From positions 1 through 35,068 of the forward strand of contig JBMNCQ010000002.1 in NCBI GenBank assembly GCA_049366715.1: 35,068 nt of DNA, in the 5' to 3' direction. The first letter of the stretch is position 1. Each line of letters opens with the position of its first letter. Source of the stretch: JBMNCQ01 sp049366715. GTDB taxonomy: Bacteria > Bacillota > Peptococcia > Peptococcales > BICA1-8. Position numbers and translations under genes: made by a program. Positions 6,831 through 14,182 of the stretch are shown piece by piece. The notes under the pieces are model-generated. The model saw only the letters and a program-made list of their open reading frames with translations. It was not told the origin of the DNA and made no database searches.

Positions 6831-8261
6831 ATGAAAACACTTAAATCAAGACGAACTAAAATAAAGGTTGAAAAGAATATTGTAGTTTTCTACTTTTTAT
6901 TTATTTTACTTATCATAACCGGAGTATTTTCAAAAACTGAGGGATTAGCAGTTAAAACCTTACTCATTTTGGTTTTTGCCACAATATCATGGGTCAGAAG
7001 ATTAGTACCAACAAGTGTTACCTGCTTTGCAATATTATCACTTTTACCCCTAAATCAAATTTTAAGTTTTTCGGAGAGTGTTAGCGGATTTGGTTCATCT
7101 TCAATTTGGTTGTTATTAAGTTCATTCATTTTATCAGCTGCAATTAGGGAAACCGGTTTGGGTAGAAGATTGGCATTATGTATAATTTGGTTTGGTAGAG
7201 GGAGAAGTGCTTTTGTCGTTTTAACAACATTTATAACAGTTTTAGTATTTACATTCATAATACCAAGTACTGTTGGTAGAGTTGCCATACTAGCGCCTAT
7301 TTGTTATTCCATGATAAGTACCATTAAAGAATTGGCCTCGGGAGGAACCGGAAATTTAGCGAAAGAAATATTTATTGGTATTTCAGTCAGTTCCTTACTG
7401 AGCAGCAGTATGGTAATGACGGGGTCAATGGGAACAGTATATGCGGTAGGTATGTTTGAAGCATTATTAAACTATAGATGGGAATATACTGAGTGGTTTA
7501 AAGTTTTTTTCCCCGGAGCGTTACTTAATATTATTATGGTCTGGTTTGTTTTGCTTAAAATTTTTCCTTTGGAATTCAAAAAAATTCCAGGGGGTTCAAA
7601 TTTTATAATAAGCGAACTAAAGAAATTAGGAAAGTTAAGTAATGGTGAGCTTAAGTTAAGTTTTATAATGTTTCTTATGATGATTTTGTGGTTTACCAGT
7701 CATTGGCATGGGTACTCTGTTGTACTAATTGCCTTACTTGGAGCCTTAGTAACCATGTTGCCGAGATTAGGAGTTATTGACTGGGAACAGGCAAGCAAGG
7801 AAATTAACTGGGATATCATAATAGTATTTGGGGCCAGTTTAGCTCTGGCTTCAGCCATTCAAAAGGCAGATTTAATACGTTTCATCGCCCAAAATGGCTA
7901 TCTTTCAAACCTTGAGGCTTTTCCCTATCTAATAGCAGTATTGCTTTATATTATATTAGTGGTAATTAGGGTCGGTTTTGTTAGTGTCGTGGCTGTAATG
8001 AGTGTTACTTTGCCTCTTGTCTTTAATTTTGCATTCTATTTAAATTATAACCCAATTTGGTTTGGATTAATGGGTGTGTTAGCCTCCAGTCGTTGTTTTC
8101 TCCTTCCTATGCAGGCACCGACAATCTTACTTACATATGGACTTGGTTTCTATGATGTAAAGGATATGCTGCGAGCTGGAATATTCATCACAATCGGGAA
8201 TCTGGTTATTGATTTAATAACTATTTTTATTTATTGGCCGATAATTGGTTTAAGACCTTAA
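6831..8261 (+). CDS. DASS/SLC13-family anion:Na+ symporter-like protein
   Basis: A 476-residue polytopic membrane protein with about 11-13 hydrophobic segments, resembling the CitT/INDY (divalent anion:sodium symporter) family. ATG 6831 is preferred (GGGTG 6 bases before); GTG 6822 in frame is an alternative adding three residues. Conserved-looking parts are the SSFILSAAIRETGLGRRLA segment near 97 and the inverted-repeat half INWDIIIVFGASLALASAIQ near 335. The usual SNT substrate/sodium motifs are not obvious: the first site reads PSTVGRVAILAP (145-156). It probably imports the di- or tricarboxylate that the upstream lyase acts on; the motif change suggests an unusual substrate or coupling ion. 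Confidence 0.75.
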   Translation: MKTLKSRRTKIKVEKNIVVFYFLFILLIITGVFSKTEGLAVKTLLILVFATISWVRRLVPTSVTCFAILSLLPLNQILSFSESVSGFGSSSIWLLLSSFILSAAIRETGLGRRLALCIIWFGRGRSAFVVLTTFITVLVFTFIIPSTVGRVAILAPICYSMISTIKELASGGTGNLAKEIFIGISVSSLLSSSMVMTGSMGTVYAVGMFEALLNYRWEYTEWFKVFFPGALLNIIMVWFVLLKIFPLEFKKIPGGSNFIISELKKLGKLSNGELKLSFIMFLMMILWFTSHWHGYSVVLIALLGALVTMLPRLGVIDWEQASKEINWDIIIVFGASLALASAIQKADLIRFIAQNGYLSNLEAFPYLIAVLLYIILVVIRVGFVSVVAVMSVTLPLVFNFAFYLNYNPIWFGLMGVLASSRCFLLPMQAPTILLTYGLGFYDVKDMLRAGIFITIGNLVIDLITIFIYWPIIGLRP

Positions 8262-8276
8262 TGAGGAGAATGTAAT

Positions 8277-9491
8277 ATGACTATTTTATTTAAAATATTA
8301 ATTGTATTTTTTCTCATTTTGTGGTTAACATCCAAAAAATTAGCCTTAGGTTTTAGCTTATTTATTGGGTCAGTTGTATTAGGTATTCTTTTTAAGTTCA
8401 AGTATCAGGTTTGGAAAGAATTATTTAAAACATTTGTTGATTATTCGATGTGGGAACTAACAATAACATTTTTAGTAATAGGAATTTTTGCGGTTGTAAT
8501 GAATAGTTCAGGTTTGCTTGATAAAATTATTGACCAGTTTTATAAAATAACCAACAATGTACATATCATTGCTGCTTTTATACCATTCATTATCGGAATG
8601 GTAAACATTCCCGGAGGTGCTTTTATTTCAGCGCCTTTTATCGATAAAGTTGCCCAAGCGGGACTTACTAAAGAAGAGAAAAGTACAATTAATATACTCT
8701 TTCGGCATTTATGGTATCCAATATATCCAATTTTCCCCGCGTTGATTCTTGTTCAAGAATTAACAGCTATTTCAATGAATAAAATTATTCTGCTAGGCCT
8801 GCCAAGTGTAGTTATTAGCTTAATATCAAGTTGGATAATTTGTTTTGGGATACGAAGTATTTCAATCCAAAATCCACTAAAAAAAATTAAGAATATTAAA
8901 AACGCTAAAAACATAACTGAGTTTTTTTTATTATTACTTCCTCTCTTTAGCATGATTTTTTTGGTGGTTTTTTTTAAAGTAAATACAATTATATCTATTA
9001 TAGCTGCTATATTATTAGTCTTGTTAATATTTGGTGGGGATTCAATTTGTTTTAATGATTTGATCAATGGCATAAACTGGAAGGTGCTGCTTATACCTAT
9101 AGGTATATATAGTTTTCGGCAAGCTATTAATTTGAGCGGGGTTATAAATGACTTAGTGGGAGTTTTTAATGATACTGATTTCACACCAATTATTCCTGCT
9201 TTGTTTTTCGCAATTATCGTAGCATTTATTACTGGTTATCATTTAACTTCAGTTGGTTTAACTGTTCCGTTATTTATGCCACTTATGACACAACAGAATT
9301 ACGATGTGGCAGTTTTTATTATGTTTATGGGGGCTCTTTTTGGATATTGGATTTCACCAATTCATAGTTGTGTTGTTTTATCTAATGAATATTTTGGTAC
9401 TACTTATTTAAATACTTTTAAAAAGTTTATATTTCCAGCTGTGATCAGTTTAATTGTAGCTATCTTTACTAGTTTTATAGTAAGTAGCTAA
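8277..9491 (+). CDS. DUF401-like integral membrane protein, putative transporter
   Basis: 404 residues with about 10-11 membrane segments, GAGGAG ribosome site, 15 bases after the DASS gene. Features are a conserved MVNIPGGAFISAPFIDKVA near 111, an RHLWYPIYPIFPALILV near 142 and, in the second half, TGYHLTSVGLTVPLFMPL near 321 with GYWISPIHSCVVLSNEYFG near 357. The two-half layout and these histidine-proline motifs fit the DUF401 membrane family, itself related to ion transporters, and this assignment is from memory. A second permease directly behind the first may export a product or be an alternative importer; function not known. Confidence 0.6.
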   Translation: MTILFKILIVFFLILWLTSKKLALGFSLFIGSVVLGILFKFKYQVWKELFKTFVDYSMWELTITFLVIGIFAVVMNSSGLLDKIIDQFYKITNNVHIIAAFIPFIIGMVNIPGGAFISAPFIDKVAQAGLTKEEKSTINILFRHLWYPIYPIFPALILVQELTAISMNKIILLGLPSVVISLISSWIICFGIRSISIQNPLKKIKNIKNAKNITEFFLLLLPLFSMIFLVVFFKVNTIISIIAAILLVLLIFGGDSICFNDLINGINWKVLLIPIGIYSFRQAINLSGVINDLVGVFNDTDFTPIIPALFFAIIVAFITGYHLTSVGLTVPLFMPLMTQQNYDVAVFIMFMGALFGYWISPIHSCVVLSNEYFGTTYLNTFKKFIFPAVISLIVAIFTSFIVSS

Positions 9492-9522
9492 AACATGAGT
9501 TTATTAAGGGCGGGGTTGTTAA

Positions 9523-9852
9523 ATGGATAAGTTTTACACACTTTATATTTTAGGAAATTCTATTTTTAAATGTGAACTCACTGGGAGTAAGGAAGATAAT
9601 TGCTGTTCCTTAGCCTTTGAAATTGAAAAAAAATATTTTGTTATTCTTAAAGCGTCTTACACACTGTCATTTCCTTGTGGAAAAGAATTTGATGCGACTT
9701 TATTCGAAGGGCATTCTCTTTTGGAGGATGATAAGGTATTATTTGATATTATTGATGAATACTTTACAGGTCTTTATAAAAACGCTTTAAAGGATGCCTT
9801 AAGAGACCTTTTGAATAAATTCAGGAACAGATATATGGTTGTAAGAAAATAA
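9523..9852 (+). CDS. DUF3870-family protein, divergent copy
   Basis: A 109-residue soluble protein, last gene of locus A. It aligns along its length with the protein at 13320-13667: YTLYILGNS at the start, KYFVILKASYTLS (38-50), LFEGHSLL near 64 and IIDEYFTGLYKNALKDALRDLLNKF (76-100). The family has no known biochemical role. The cysteine found at position 46 in the sister protein (GSCTLA) is tyrosine here, and two extra cysteines occur at 27-28. Repeated placement beside lyase, dehydratase and transporter genes suggests an accessory role in the same pathway (sensor, adaptor or small-molecule binding); this is inference. Confidence 0.7.
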   Translation: MDKFYTLYILGNSIFKCELTGSKEDNCCSLAFEIEKKYFVILKASYTLSFPCGKEFDATLFEGHSLLEDDKVLFDIIDEYFTGLYKNALKDALRDLLNKFRNRYMVVRK

Positions 9853-9916
9853 GATAAAGAAAGAAAATATCTTTGTGGTTCACTAATAAATTTCCTAATA
9901 AAGGGGTAAAAAATTC

Positions 9917-9961
9917 TTGAACTTCTTTACTATTTATGCTATCTTGTAAATGTGGTATAAT
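9917..9961 (+). promoter_or_regulatory. Promoter region of locus B
   Basis: Two overlapping possibilities are present: TTGAAC (9917-9922), 17 bases, TATCTT (9940-9945); or a weak TTTATG (9933-9938), 17 bases, TATAAT (9956-9961). Both differ from the promoter in front of copy 1 and lie outside the duplicated segment. Confidence 0.45.
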
Positions 9962-9997
9962 AATTAATATTAATATTATTTATAGCTGCACTTTATT

Positions 9998-10085
9998 TGT
10001 GTGAGTAAATGCCATTACTCCCGGCACATTAAAGTACGCCAGCGGCATTTCTTGAAATTATTCAAGAAATGTTGCTGGCGTTTTT
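9998..10085 (+). promoter_or_regulatory. Candidate riboswitch/attenuator leader, copy 2
   Basis: Same sequence as the leader at 3501-3588: two-helix fold (9998-10028), 20-bp terminator stem (10037-10056 with 10061-10080) and T-run. Preserved together with the lyase, so both operons would answer to the same signal even though their promoters differ. Confidence 0.6.
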
Positions 10086-10127
10086 ATTTTGTATATTAGT
10101 TTTCAAACTTTCTTTTGGAGGTGGTTT

Positions 10128-10157
10128 ATGGTGATAAGAGCTTCTCCTGGAAGTTAA
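10128..10157 (+). CDS. Nine-residue leader peptide, copy 2
   Basis: Exact duplicate of the frame at 3631-3660 (MVIRASPGS) with its GGAGG site, 44 bases before the second lyase. Because the two copies are identical, conservation gives no independent support for translation. Confidence 0.4.
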   Translation: MVIRASPGS

Positions 10158-10201
10158 GGATACCGATCTTAATTAAAATAATATTTAAGGGGGTAATGAT
10201 T

Positions 10202-11641
10202 ATGGCAGTTTATCCTGCGGATATGGTTATTTACAGAGGACGGTTTGGTACTGAGGAAATGTATGCTGTTTGGGATGAAAAAAACCTTTTGCAAAAACGT
10301 TTGGATGTAGAAGCTGCTGTGGCTAAAGCAGAATTAAAGTTAGGGCTTATACCTGAATGGGCTGCAAATGAAATTGTTTCTAAATGTGATGTTAAATATA
10401 TTACACCTGAAATTGCTGCCGGGTTTAAGCACGGTTCTGACATAGTAAGAATGATTAAAGGTTGCGAAAAAGTTATGGGTGAAGCCGCTGAATTGTTACA
10501 TTTCGGTTTAACATCTCAGGATATTATCGAAACCTCGTTGGCTTTAATTCTTAAAGATACCTGGAAGATTATTATGAGAGACATGAGAGCTTTAGAAGAC
10601 GTACTCTTGGAAATGGCCGACAAGTATAAAACTGCAGTTATGCCCGGGAGACCGCATGGACAATATGGAACTGTAATTACTTTTGGTTTTAAAGCTGCAA
10701 TTTGGGCTGCAGAAGTTAGAAGAAACATAGAACGTCTGCAAGAGTGCAGAAAGCGACTATTTGTCGGTAATCTTACAGGTTCACATGGAACCTTAGCACC
10801 TATAGTTCATAAGGGTGGTCCCGGGATGGGAATAAGGGTACAAGGAGAAGCTTTGCAAATGCTGGGACTTAAACCTAATGTAATTTGTACGCATGCTACT
10901 CGGGATCGTTTGGCAGAGTTTGTAAATCTGCTTGCAATGATTGGAATTAATCTAGAAAGAATATGTAAGACAATATTTGATCTACATCGTCCTGAAATAT
11001 TTGAATTAGAAGGACCTTTTGTAGAGGGGCAGCAGATAGACAGTAGTACTATGCCTCACCGCAGAGGACCTAGTGGCACCGACTGGATCGAAGGATTTGT
11101 TAAGATCCTGAGAGGAAATGCATTAATTGGGATGGATGTAGTTGTCCAGGACGAAAGAGATGCCGCAAGATTACCATTTGAACATGCTAGTTTACCGGAA
11201 AGCTGTATGTTGACGCATAATTCGATTGTATCACTGGTTAATTATTTAAAGAAAATGAAAGTTCACATAGAAAATATGGAACGAAATGTTAGCGAAGAAA
11301 TACACCGCAAAGGACAGTTCAGAGGCCAGGGCGGTCCCTTTATCCAAGGAGAATGCATGTTATACACCGTAGCTGAGAAAACAGGTAAGAAACAGTCTGC
11401 CCATAGAATGGTCTATAGAATAGCACAACAGGCGTTTCATGATCAAAAAGGCTTTAAGGAAGCATTAATGGCTGATGAAGAACTGATGAGTTATGTGACA
11501 GAGGCAGAAATTGATGCAGCTTTAAATCCCCATAATTACATCGGAGATGCTCCGCTTCTTGTTGATCAAGTTGTTAATGCAGCACATGAAGCAAGGAAAG
11601 TTGAGGATAAAGTACTTGAAAAGGAAGGCCTTCTTCTTTAG
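10202..11641 (+). CDS. Adenylosuccinate-lyase-like lyase, copy 2
   Basis: The same 479-residue protein as at 3705-5144, residue for residue; only the stop codon differs (TAG for TAA). Start chosen at ATG 10202 for the same reason (AAGGGGG 7 bases upstream). Here it heads an operon with a UxaA-type dehydratase instead of a fumarase, a DUF3870 protein and a Tct transporter. Identical enzymes in both operons imply either the same substrate entering by two import systems or one product, such as fumarate, leaving different partner fragments to be processed. Silent-site identity implies a very recent duplication or ongoing gene conversion. Confidence 0.88.
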   Translation: MAVYPADMVIYRGRFGTEEMYAVWDEKNLLQKRLDVEAAVAKAELKLGLIPEWAANEIVSKCDVKYITPEIAAGFKHGSDIVRMIKGCEKVMGEAAELLHFGLTSQDIIETSLALILKDTWKIIMRDMRALEDVLLEMADKYKTAVMPGRPHGQYGTVITFGFKAAIWAAEVRRNIERLQECRKRLFVGNLTGSHGTLAPIVHKGGPGMGIRVQGEALQMLGLKPNVICTHATRDRLAEFVNLLAMIGINLERICKTIFDLHRPEIFELEGPFVEGQQIDSSTMPHRRGPSGTDWIEGFVKILRGNALIGMDVVVQDERDAARLPFEHASLPESCMLTHNSIVSLVNYLKKMKVHIENMERNVSEEIHRKGQFRGQGGPFIQGECMLYTVAEKTGKKQSAHRMVYRIAQQAFHDQKGFKEALMADEELMSYVTEAEIDAALNPHNYIGDAPLLVDQVVNAAHEARKVEDKVLEKEGLLL

Positions 11642-11679
11642 ATTCAGGTAGATCGTTAATTATAGGAGGGAATTAAAAA

Positions 11680-11997
11680 TTGAGAATTGCTTATGTTGTA
11701 GATGAAAGCAAAGATAATGTTGCCACTATCCTTTCCAATGACATTAAAAAGGGAATGAGTATTCCTGTTATTTTTGATGGTCAGGAACATCAAATCAAAA
11801 TTGATGCTGATATTCCACACGGTCACAAAGTTGCAATCAGACCCATTAAAAAAGGTGGGACAATTTGGAAATATGGTTTAAGTATTGGTAAAGCAATGGT
11901 AGATATTGCAGCCGGAGAACACGTTCATATTCATAATATCGAACCCGTTAGGGGTCGTGGTGACCTTCACACTGACAAGAAAGGAAGTGCAATCTAA
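11680..11997 (+). CDS. UxaA-type dehydratase, small SAF-domain subunit (locus B)
   Basis: 105 residues from a TTG start with AGGAGGG 9 bases upstream. It is a single SAF domain equivalent to the N-terminal part of altronate dehydratase UxaA, or to SuyA of (R)-sulfolactate sulfo-lyase. Seen: ESKDNVATIL near 9, IPHGHKVAIRPIKKGG near 45, KYGLSIGKA near 64 and GEHVHIHNIEPVRGRGD (79-95), the histidine-rich metal/substrate motif. It lies 38 bases after the lyase and one base before the large subunit. In split members the two subunits form the Fe-dependent hydro-lyase; the substrate, a 2-hydroxy or 2,3-dihydroxy acid, is not predictable from this. Confidence 0.85.
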   Translation: MRIAYVVDESKDNVATILSNDIKKGMSIPVIFDGQEHQIKIDADIPHGHKVAIRPIKKGGTIWKYGLSIGKAMVDIAAGEHVHIHNIEPVRGRGDLHTDKKGSAI

Positions 11998-11998
11998 G

Positions 11999-13168
11999 AT
12001 GGGCAAATGGTATGGATACCGCCGTCCGGACGGACAGGTTGGCGCTCGTAATTACACTTTAATTTTATCTGCTACATTATATGCAAACAGTACGGTAGAA
12101 AGAGTAGCAAATACAATATATGGCGCTATTCCTATTACTCACCATTTAGGACGTTGCCAAACAAAATCTGACTTAAAAATGACTTATGATGTTCTTTGCG
12201 GTATGGCTAAAAATCCTAATGTTGGTGGGGTTGTTATTATTGATCATTTCCGTGAAGATTTATGTAACATCGATGATATGGCTCATGAAATTTCTAAAAC
12301 CGGCAAACTAATCGACACAGTAAACATTAGGAATGAAGGCGGTGCAATCGATGCTACGGCTGATGCAACCAGAAAAGCTATGTATATTGCTAGAAAAATA
12401 TCCACCTACCGGAGAGAAGAAGCTGACCTGAGTGACTTCCTCTTCGGCTTAAACTGTGGTACTTCTGATACAACTTCCGGTATTGCTTCCAATCCGGCTT
12501 TGGGATTCTGCTCTGACAGAATTATTAAGGAAGGTGGCCGTTCCATCCTGGCAGAATTCCCGGAATTAATGGGTGCTGAGCCTTGGCTGAAAGCAAAGGC
12601 GGTTTCTGAAGAAGTTGCTAAAAAAATTGATGAATCAATTGATTCCTATGAAAAGAGAATTTTTTCAACCGGAGAAGATATCCGCGGTTCTCAGCCAACA
12701 GGGGACAATATTGCCGGAGGTTTGAGCACAATTGAAGAAAAGTCCTTGGGGGGAGCTAAAAAGAGCGGTTCCGCACCTATCCAGGACGTTATTTATTATG
12801 CCGGGGTTCCTGGTAAAACACCTGGTGTTTACATGATGTATACTCCTGGTCATGGTGCCGAGTCAATAACCGGTATTGCTGCGGCAGGTTCTCAAGTTAT
12901 GGTATTTTCTACCGGTGGGGGACATACCATTGCCCATCCGGTTATGCCTACTATTAAAATAACCGGGAATATTAATTCCTGGAAACAGATGAACGATACT
13001 GTTGACTTAGATCTTTCTGGAATACTTACAGGTACTATGAGTCTGCAGGAAGCAGGAGATGTCATTTACCAAGAAGTTGTTGATACATTAAACGGTAAAT
13101 TGACAAAGGCTGAGATCCTGCTTGAAAGAACGGGCTTTGCTATCCACAGAATAGGCTTAAGTATTTAA
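11999..13168 (+). CDS. UxaA-type dehydratase, large catalytic subunit (locus B)
   Basis: 389 residues from ATG 11999; the frame is open back to 11906 but that would overlap the small subunit. It matches the C-terminal catalytic domain of altronate/galactarate dehydratases and the large subunit of sulfolactate lyase (SuyB length is similar). Motifs: GYRRPDGQVGARNY (5-18), CGTSDTTSGIASNPALG near 158, a QPTGDNIAGGLSTIEEKSLGG stretch near 232, the MYTPGHGAESITG motif near 280 and STGGGHTIAHPVMPTIKITGN near 302. The usual VCAN near residue 28 reads LYAN here. These enzymes eliminate water (or sulfite) from a hydroxy-acid to give a 2-oxo-acid. A close paralogue is at 20205-21365, but the two share only motif-level similarity. 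Confidence 0.87.
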   Translation: MGKWYGYRRPDGQVGARNYTLILSATLYANSTVERVANTIYGAIPITHHLGRCQTKSDLKMTYDVLCGMAKNPNVGGVVIIDHFREDLCNIDDMAHEISKTGKLIDTVNIRNEGGAIDATADATRKAMYIARKISTYRREEADLSDFLFGLNCGTSDTTSGIASNPALGFCSDRIIKEGGRSILAEFPELMGAEPWLKAKAVSEEVAKKIDESIDSYEKRIFSTGEDIRGSQPTGDNIAGGLSTIEEKSLGGAKKSGSAPIQDVIYYAGVPGKTPGVYMMYTPGHGAESITGIAAAGSQVMVFSTGGGHTIAHPVMPTIKITGNINSWKQMNDTVDLDLSGILTGTMSLQEAGDVIYQEVVDTLNGKLTKAEILLERTGFAIHRIGLSI

Positions 13169-13179
13169 AAAAGTTATTC

Positions 13180-13204
13180 GAGACTCTCATTTTTTGAGGG
13201 TCTC
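13180..13204 (+). terminator. Hairpin after UxaA-type genes of locus B
   Basis: GAGACTCTCA pairs with TGAGGGTCTC (10 bp, one G:U) around a loop of T residues. No T-run follows on the plus strand, so termination is uncertain; it may be an attenuating or mRNA-protecting hairpin before the DUF3870 gene. Confidence 0.4.
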
Positions 13205-13242
13205 CAAGCCTCCAAAAAATATCAAAATTTTTTGAAAATGGT

Positions 13243-13296
13243 TAATGGCATAAGTTACTATGATGTATAATATAAATATAATTTATGCATAAATTA
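13243..13296 (+). promoter_or_regulatory. Internal promoter with 18-bp perfect palindrome
   Basis: A TATAAT at 13266-13271, with a weak TTAATG 18 bases upstream, is followed by the perfect palindrome TAATTTATGCATAAATTA (13279-13296), 23 bases before the DUF3870 start. Its position over the expected transcription start suits a repressor operator; AT-rich chance symmetry is the alternative. Confidence 0.4.
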
Positions 13297-13319
13297 AAAA
13301 ATAAATAGGGGGGCGGCTA

Positions 13320-13667
13320 ATGAGTATTGTAAAAACATTATATCTGGTTGGGAATTCACGATTCCCGCAAAATGTTCCCGCAAGGGTAATGTATGAATAC
13401 TGTACAGTTTCTTTAGAAGTTGAGCCAAAGTATTTTGTAATTATGAGGGGCTCTTGTACTTTGGCTAATGAACATGGACAAAAATTCATCTCTTCATTAG
13501 TTGAGGGACAAAGTTTGTTACAAGGCATTGAACCCCTAGTTGAAACAATTGATTCATATTATCACGGAAATAGTAAAAATGCCATTATCGGAGCATTAAG
13601 GGAATTATATCGCAAATTTGAAAATGATTATTTAAATAGTACCAAATCAGTAAGGGTTGTGAAGTAG
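13320..13667 (+). CDS. DUF3870-family protein
   Basis: A 115-residue soluble protein with a GGGGGGCGG ribosome site. It starts with TLYLVGNSRFPQNVPA, contains EVEPKYFVIMRGSCTLA (33-49) with Cys46, LVEGQSLLQGIEPLVETIDSYYHGNSKNAIIGALRELYRKF through residue 100 and a charged tail. This is the usual length and pattern of DUF3870, whose function is not known. It resembles the protein at 9523-9852, which has the same position in locus A. It begins the second half of locus B, just before the tct genes, and may have its own promoter. A role in sensing or handling the imported acid is inferred from context only. Confidence 0.78.
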   Translation: MSIVKTLYLVGNSRFPQNVPARVMYEYCTVSLEVEPKYFVIMRGSCTLANEHGQKFISSLVEGQSLLQGIEPLVETIDSYYHGNSKNAIIGALRELYRKFENDYLNSTKSVRVVK

Positions 13668-13726
13668 TTTTTCTAAGTATACTAATTAATTGAAAGTTAT
13701 GGGTTTAAATTATTAGGAGGTAAGAA

Positions 13727-14158
13727 ATGCGAAAAAAAACTATAATTGCCGCAATTTTTTTAATTATATTTTCGTTAATAGTTTACTTTCTGGCTTTGAA
13801 ATTTCCTTTAAGAGCAGCCACAATTCCTAAACTGATGGTTTATATTATTTTGACATGTTCTCTTCTTATTCTGATCAAAAACATTTATTTAAAAAAGAAA
13901 GATGATGAAGAACCGTTTGCTGATATCAATTGGAAAAAGTGGTTTATTAGTATCGGATTGTGGCTTGTGTATATCTGGCTCATACCAAGAATAAGTTTTT
14001 GGATTGCAACTGTCTTTTTCGTTGTTGCAATAACAAGTTACTTAGAAATGGATGAGTTAAGTTTAAAAAAGTTTAAATTACCATTATTTTTTGGGATAAT
14101 TTTTACGGCTTGTTGCTATTTAGTATTTGAAATATTTTTTGGGATGAATATGCCATAA
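13727..14158 (+). CDS. tctB: Tripartite tricarboxylate transporter, small membrane subunit TctB
   Basis: 143 residues with four predicted membrane helices and a short charged loop (LKKKDDEEPF near 58), the layout of TctB. TAGGAGG lies 6 bases before the ATG. Residues such as LKFPLRAATIPKL near 24 match the family's pattern after the first helix. It is followed after 24 bases by TctA and then TctC, giving a complete secondary transporter for organic acids. The order B-A-C is unusual compared with the classic C-B-A order but common in Bacillota as far as I recall. Confidence 0.85.
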   Translation: MRKKTIIAAIFLIIFSLIVYFLALKFPLRAATIPKLMVYIILTCSLLILIKNIYLKKKDDEEPFADINWKKWFISIGLWLVYIWLIPRISFWIATVFFVVAITSYLEMDELSLKKFKLPLFFGIIFTACCYLVFEIFFGMNMP

Positions 14159-14182
14159 AAAATTTTAAATATGGAGGATATA

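Larger units (their letters stand above)
9992..11640 (+). repeat. Perfect long direct repeat, copy 2
   Basis: Second copy of the segment at 3495-5143 (offset 6497). It holds leader, terminator, leader peptide and lyase without visible change. No terminal inverted repeats, target duplications or transposase flank it, so it does not look like an insertion sequence; duplication or gene conversion is more likely. Confidence 0.93.

Noticed and set aside
8753..9184. Minus-strand frame of 143 codons
   Set aside because: It lies wholly inside the DUF401-like gene on the opposite strand and has low-complexity composition typical of antisense to membrane proteins.
3495..11640. Composite transposon formed by the two identical copies
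   Set aside because: The copies encode no transposase and have no terminal inverted repeats or target duplications; they look like duplicated catabolic genes.
11906..11998. Upstream extension of the locus B large dehydratase subunit
   Set aside because: It would overlap the small-subunit gene; ATG 11999 follows that stop codon directly and matches the usual N-terminus.
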